From Lepidostoma basale (lineage: Eukaryota > Arthropoda > Insecta > Trichoptera > Lepidostomatidae), in the NCBI GenBank assembly GCA_022606425.2, contig JAHDVF020001465.1:682001-746000 (forward strand): DNA of 64,000 nt, read 5' to 3'. Each line of letters begins with the position of its first letter. The first letter of the stretch is position 1. The translations under genes and the position numbers were made by a program. This document shows positions 60,142 through 64,000 of the stretch, piece by piece. The notes beneath the pieces are model-generated. The model searched no databases. It had not been told where the DNA came from and worked only from the letters and a program-made list of their open reading frames with translations.

Positions 60142-60960
60142 CAAATCAAATCAAATCAGTTTATTTCATCAACAGACATTACAAAATTAATTTTTAAGGC
60201 ATCTATTGAGAACAGGTAAAATAATATATTGTGTATAGTATAATACCAAATAAAATTAAAAAAGGATCCCTGAGGTGGTTCGGACATATGGAAAGAATGG
60301 ATGAGAGTAGAATAGTTAAAAAGTTGTACACAAGCAGCGTAAGTGGAAAAAAAGCCGAGGACGACCGAGGAAAACATGGCATGACCAAATTAATCAATTA
60401 CTAAAAGGCGGCCACATTCGAAGTCGGAACAATCGACGTGGGTGCATGGTACGATGTATGGATGTAGAGGAACCTCGAGAGGTATGCCAGGACAGGCCAG
60501 TGTGGCGATCCATCCTCTCTGCCTACCCCTCCGGGGAAATGGCGTGATGGTTAGTTAGTTAGTTTTATAATACCAGAAACGCATGATAGATGTTTCAACA
60601 TTAGGAAGACAGGACTGAACGTACTTTCACTAATATGAAAGACGTCGATCTCCGAGGAGACCGCGTTCAGCAGATTAATTGCCCTTCCCACCGGTGTCAC
60701 CAGAGGCAGGTTGGTTCTGGCTGCCGGTAGGTAAAACAATCTATGCTGTCGCTGTCGGAGATATCTATCAGGGACAAAAAAACGAACACCCTCCAGCACG
60801 GCCGAGTTCTCGAAATATCCCTTGAGCAATCTAAAGAAATGGGTTATGAGATGCCCATCTCTTCGAAGCTGCAGAGAGTTGGCCCCAAGTATTCCCAAAA
60901 GAAATGCCGTGGGATAGAGCCACGCATAGCTACCATACTCCCTTTTTTGTGAACCCTCTC
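60142..60960 (-). mobile_element. LINE-D 3' half interrupted by LINE-A
   Basis: Tail CAAATCAAATCAAATCAG, untranslated region to 60248, then 60576-60960: minus frame 60898-60551 MGILGANSLQLRRDGHLITH, FENSAVLEGVRFFVPDRYLR, LPLVTPVGRAINLLNAVSSE. TATAATACCA at 60239-60248 and 60566-60575 is the insertion duplication. Confidence 0.85.
60249..60565 (+). mobile_element. LINE-A 3' end inserted in LINE-D
   Basis: KIKKGSLRWFGHMERMDESR, a one-base shift near SGKKAE, RKTWHDQINQLLKGGHIRSR, CMVRCMDVEEPREVCQDRPV, AYPSGEMA, stop, GTTAGTTAGTTAG tail. Target duplication of 10 bp. Confidence 0.88.
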
Positions 60961-61091
60961 ATTGAATTGCATTTGATTACTGTGACTCCTGTTAACAATA
61001 TTATTAATGTCCGACTGGAGGTGTAGACTTATTAACTGTTTAATTAAAACACTCTTATAGTATATCATATTTGATTTAATTTCTATAAAAT
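60961..61091. other. Spacer, nothing recognised
   Basis: Mixed composition, no coding. Confidence 0.4.
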
Positions 61092-61333
61092 GACGACGAC
61101 CTTCATGGCCAAGTGGTAAGTGCATTGACTGCCACCCCAAAGGTTCCTGGTTCGATTCCCGGCAACAGCAGTGTGATTGTCACACTGTCTTTGGTCTGCT
61201 GTAGAATTCACACGACAATAAAATGGCGATAGATTAGCTACCTATCACATTTCACGAGAATCACTATGATAGCTATAATACCCTTTACATCGATTTGGCT
61301 CATGCTGTCATGATGTAAAGAGGGATTCAACAA

Positions 61334-61360
<27 letters not shown>
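61092..61360 (+). mobile_element. tRNA-derived SINE, full length
   Basis: Head GACCTTCATGGCCAAGTGGT (A-box TGGCCAAGTGG), CTGGTTCGATTCCCGG (perfect B-box), body ACACGACAATAAAATGGCGA and CTACCTATCACATTTCACG, 3' part TTACATCGATTTGGCTCATG and AGAGGGATTCAACAAAAT, tail of ATA units. About 265 bp; the reference copy for the family. A Pol III promoter is therefore intact by sequence. Confidence 0.88.
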
Positions 61361-61365
<5 letters not shown>

Positions 61366-61371
<6 letters not shown>

Positions 61372-61556
61372 CTAAACTAACTAAACTAACTAACTATCAC
61401 GCCATTTCCCCGGGGGGTTGGCAGAGAGGATAGATCGCCACATTGTTCTATCCTGGCACAAATCTCGTATTCACACATCGTGACATGCACGCTCGTCGAT
61501 TGTTGCTACTTCGAACAGGGCCGCCTTTCAGTAATTGATTAATCTGGCCATGCCAT
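61366..61556 (-). mobile_element. LINE-A 3' end
   Basis: CTAACTAAACTAACTAACTA tail, hairpin CCCC-GGG-GGG (altered), reverse of ICARIEQCGDLSSLP and MARLINYLKGGPVRSSNN. Confidence 0.75.
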
Positions 61557-61622
61557 TACCGGAATATTCGAACCCGGAACCTTCAGGGTGGCAGTCAATG
61601 CACTTACGAAGGTCGTTTAATT
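61557..61622 (-). mobile_element. SINE head fragment abutting LINE-A
   Basis: Reverse of CCTTCGTAAGTGCATTGACT and GGTTCCGGGTTCGAATATTC (B-box intact). Confidence 0.6.
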
Positions 61623-61639
61623 TATGTTTTATTATTAGT

Positions 61640-62175
61640 TTATAACTAACTAACTAACCGTCACGCCATTTCCCCGGAGGGGTAGGCAGAGAGGATGGAT
61701 CGCCACACTGGCCTGTCCTGGCATACCTCTCGAGCTTCCTCTACATCCATACATCGTACCATGCACGCACGTCGATTGTTCCGACTTCGAATGTGGCCGC
61801 CTTTTAGTAATTGATTAATTTGGTCATGCCATGTTTTCCTCGGTCGTCCTCGGCTTCTTTTCCCACTCACGCTGCTTGTGTACAACTTTTAACCATTCTA
61901 CTCTCATCCATTCGTTCCATATGTCCGAACCATCTCAGGGATCCTTTTTTAATTTTATTCATGATGCAGTCATCTGCCTTACATTTCTTTCTTATTTCAT
62001 CGTTCGGTTTTCTATCATACAACGTTTTCCCGCACATTCTTCTTTGTGATCTCATTTCTACGGCGTTTATCCTGCTTTCATCCTTCTTTTGCCAGCTCCA
62101 AGCTTCACTTCCATACATGAGGGTTGGCACTAGAACTCCATTGTGTACTGCCATCTTTGCTTCTGTGGATATATT
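61640..62175 (-). pseudogene. LINE-A 3' region, very well preserved
   Basis: Frames 62154-61867 and 61885-61661 together encode MAVHNGVLVPTLMYGSEAWS, RMCGKTLYDRKPNDEIRKKC, GSLRWFGHMERMDESRMVKS, SVSGKRSRGRPRKTWHDQIN, CMVRCMDVEEAREVCQDRPV and AYPSGEMA. Only one frameshift is evident. TAAC tail on plus at 61648-61660. Confidence 0.88.
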
Positions 62176-62229
62176 TCTATTTTTTATATAAGTTTTATTA
62201 TTAGCATTATTGTAGATTTATATGTTGCG

Positions 62230-62281
62230 TATCGCGGCGGAGCCCCAGGGATCCGCAGATCACACTTTGAGAATCGCTGCT
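62230..62281 (-). mobile_element. hAT-like terminal fragment
   Basis: On minus, CAGCGATTCTCAAAGTGTGA then GATCCCTGGGGCTCCG, a typical hAT end. No matching second end or 8-bp repeat was found. Confidence 0.45.
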
Positions 62282-62759
62282 CTAAATTAATAAGTCCTAC
62301 CAAGTCCTACCATACTCCCAAGAAATGTACGAATAATGAATATTTTGATGGACAGAAGTTAGTTGACGTAGATAGATTCATAAATACAAATGAATTTGAG
62401 GTACCATAAATCATAGAAATATGAAGATTTTATCTTCATTATATAAACAGAACATTTGAGTGCATTTCTATGCAATATTTCAAAATTAATCGACGTCTTT
62501 CTCCTTCTAGACGTAATTTGTATGTTAATAGAGCTCCGTGTACGAAAACAAACGAACGCTAGGAATAAACAATGGAAGACGCAAAAGGAGAACGGAATTC
62601 AAAATTGTGATTTATGATTCTGCAGGCCGCGAATGGGGAATAGCTTTGAAATTTCAAAAAAAGAATTAAGAACACGTTTACAAACAAATTTTACAGTACA
62701 AAGACTGCACCCGTCAAGCGAATGGAACAAATTTAAAATTGACGATTTTTTTAAGAATA
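62282..62759. other. No gene recognised
   Basis: AT-rich to mixed, no repeat identified. Confidence 0.4.
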
Positions 62760-62925
62760 AAGAAAACTGTTTTTTCCACTTTTGAGTTTATTTTTCTCGA
62801 CATGTTTCGAAGGCTTACACCTTCATCACCGGGAGAACCATACAAACGATACAAACGATATAAACGATATATATCGCTCTCCCGATGATGAAGGTGTGGA
62901 AGTGGAAAAAAAACAGTGTTTTAAT
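62760..62925. mobile_element. Family g fold-back with partial hammerhead
   Basis: Minus: TGATGA (first core base G), AAGG, TGTAAG, CCTTC, GAAA, ACATGT, C, with TTCTC/GAGAA as outer stem I. Plus partial copy CCGATGATGAAGGTGTGGAA lies at 62882-62901. TTTTCCACTTTT/AAGTGGAAAAA forms inverted ends. Confidence 0.5.
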
Positions 62926-63167
62926 TCATAAAAAATTCGTCATTATGGAATTCCAGTGTTAACGCCTTAAGTTTATCTAAAATAAAAAATTCAAAAAGTG
63001 CGCTTGTCTGTCTCAAAAAAATATAATCTTGTATGCCATATTTTTTTTAATTTTTTTTAATTTTGGTTAGGTAAACATTTAAAAATTTATTGTTTCTTGA
63101 ATAATGACGTAAAACTCCTTATTAAATAATTAATAAGAATGAACGTCGGTTTTCTAGAAGTTTTGGA
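62926..63167. other. Terminal-repeat scraps and AT-rich spacer
   Basis: 62930-63000 resembles 49130-49200; 63140-63160 is a family c scrap (GTCGGTTTTCTAGAAG). Confidence 0.4.
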
Positions 63168-63302
63168 ATGACCAATTTAATAAATGTTTAAAATACGGTC
63201 AAATTCAAATTAGTTCATGGCGAGCGAGATGATACGATGTATGAATGTAGAGGAACTCGAGAGATATGTTAGGACAGGGCAGTGCGATGGTTAGTTAGTT
63301 AG
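63168..63302 (+). mobile_element. LINE-A 3' scrap with deletions
   Basis: WNDQFNKCLKYG-like start, MNVEELERYVRTGQ in frame, internal deletion of the hairpin, GTTAGTTAG tail. Confidence 0.7.
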
Positions 63303-63409
63303 AAGTTTCAATTATGTTTAACTTATCGAACCAGAAATAAATAAATAAATTAACACTAAGCAGCAGAATACTCTTAAATATTTATAGTATTAGCCCTTGA
63401 ATACTGATC

Positions 63410-63815
63410 ATCGTCTCTCGGAGGGTAAGACAGAAGGAATGGACCACCACATTGTTCTTTCCTGATATACTTCTCTCTAATCCTTAACATTCATACATCG
63501 TGTCATGCACGCATGTTAATTTCTCCGACTGCTCACGTAACTCACATATTAAATTTGTTTGATTTGATCTTACAAGGTTTTCTTCAGTCTTTCTTTATTC
63601 CTTGTTCTGTTTAAGTCGTTCATACTTTCTTCATAATTCCTCTGTTTCTAGCTCCATTCACGCCGTTTTCATATACCTTCTTTACCATTCTGTCTTCACT
63701 CATTCTTTCCATGTGTCCAAACCATCTTAATGACCCTTTCATTATTTTGTTCATAACACTTTCATTCGCACCACATTCACTTATTATACTTACTTATTTG
63801 ACACTGTATCAATGT
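63410..63815 (-). mobile_element. LINE-A 3' part
   Basis: Reverse of AYPPRDDDQ-like end, RACMTRCMNVKD, and ECGANESVMNKIMKGSLRWF near 63715-63785. Confidence 0.75.
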
Positions 63816-63975
63816 CGGTCACGTGAGGAGTCGGAGAAATCGACGTGCGTGCATGACAAGATGTATGAGTATAGAGGAAGCGAGAGAAGTATGTCAGGAC
63901 AGAACAGTGTGGCGTTCCATTATTTCTGCCTACCCCTCCGGGGAGACGGCGCGATGGTTAGTTTAGTTAGTAGTT
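63812..63975 (+). mobile_element. LINE-A 3' end, head to head with the previous copy
   Basis: GHVRSRRNRRACMTRCMSIE, EAREVCQDRTVWRSIISAYP, SGETA, stop, GTTAGTTTAGTTAGTAG tail. Confidence 0.85.
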
Positions 63976-64000
63976 CTTCATAATTCGGCTTAATTAATTA

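Noticed and set aside
1..64000. CRISPR array, bacterial operon, or integrated virus
   Set aside because: No regularly spaced repeats, no ribosome-binding-site gene series, and no gag, envelope or capsid-like frames; all RT fragments are LINE or Penelope type.

Overview
This window looks like AT-rich, gene-poor insect nuclear DNA; the order (beetle, moth or other) cannot be settled by eye. The reasons are a Msx-type homeobox exon with splice signals, a mariner transposon, many 5'-truncated non-LTR retrotransposons (LINEs), tRNA-derived SINEs and Penelope-like element remnants. There is no bacterial gene organisation. Nearly all open frames are decayed reverse-transcriptase fragments. The only host coding sequence I can defend is one exon at 26827-27011 on the minus strand.

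LINE families named here by their visible C-terminal coding and tails: LINE-A (HDQINQ...AYPSGETA, stop, then a GTTA-repeat or GTT-repeat tail; about 30 pieces); LINE-B (DLREEIQAQVNKA, AAG-repeat tail); LINE-C (KWQWAGHVAR, RTE-like, AAG tail); LINE-D (WSPHEA...ERVQKK, CR1-like, TTTGA-repeat tail); LINE-E (GHILRGEKYHL, AAG tail); LINE-F and LINE-G (relatives of B, AAG tail); LINE-H, LINE-I and LINE-K (single pieces); LINE-J (Rex1-like C-terminus, ATT-repeat tail). Clade names rest on remembered family resemblance, not on a search.

Layout. 1-4.8 kb: LINE fragments. 4.8-7.4 kb: a nest in which a LINE-B copy sits in a hAT-like element and a mariner sits in the LINE, each with its target duplication. 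7.9-14.6 kb: LINE fragments, SINEs and fold-back repeats with hammerhead-type ribozymes. 16.5-17.2 kb: a large inverted pair of a repeat called X. 22-27 kb: the best LINE-A copies and the Msx exon. 31.7-32.6 kb: Penelope-like GIY-YIG endonuclease remnant and its terminal repeat. 35.9-37.9 kb: a cluster of ribozyme-bearing fold-backs. 41.3 kb: a TAA-flanked MITE. 45 kb: a long fold-back. 51.4-51.9 kb: a Transib-like element whose ends begin with CACAGTG. 56.7-57.7 kb: a possible piggyBac-type element. The remainder is LINE-A, LINE-D and SINE debris.

The most notable system is a set of at least five sequence-distinct hammerhead-like ribozymes, several in head-to-head inverted pairs. All have self-complementary stem III sequences, one extra base before stem II, and in one group a U3-A8 pair replacing C3-G8. 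One group ends the Penelope-like remnant, matching the known association of hammerheads with Penelope elements.
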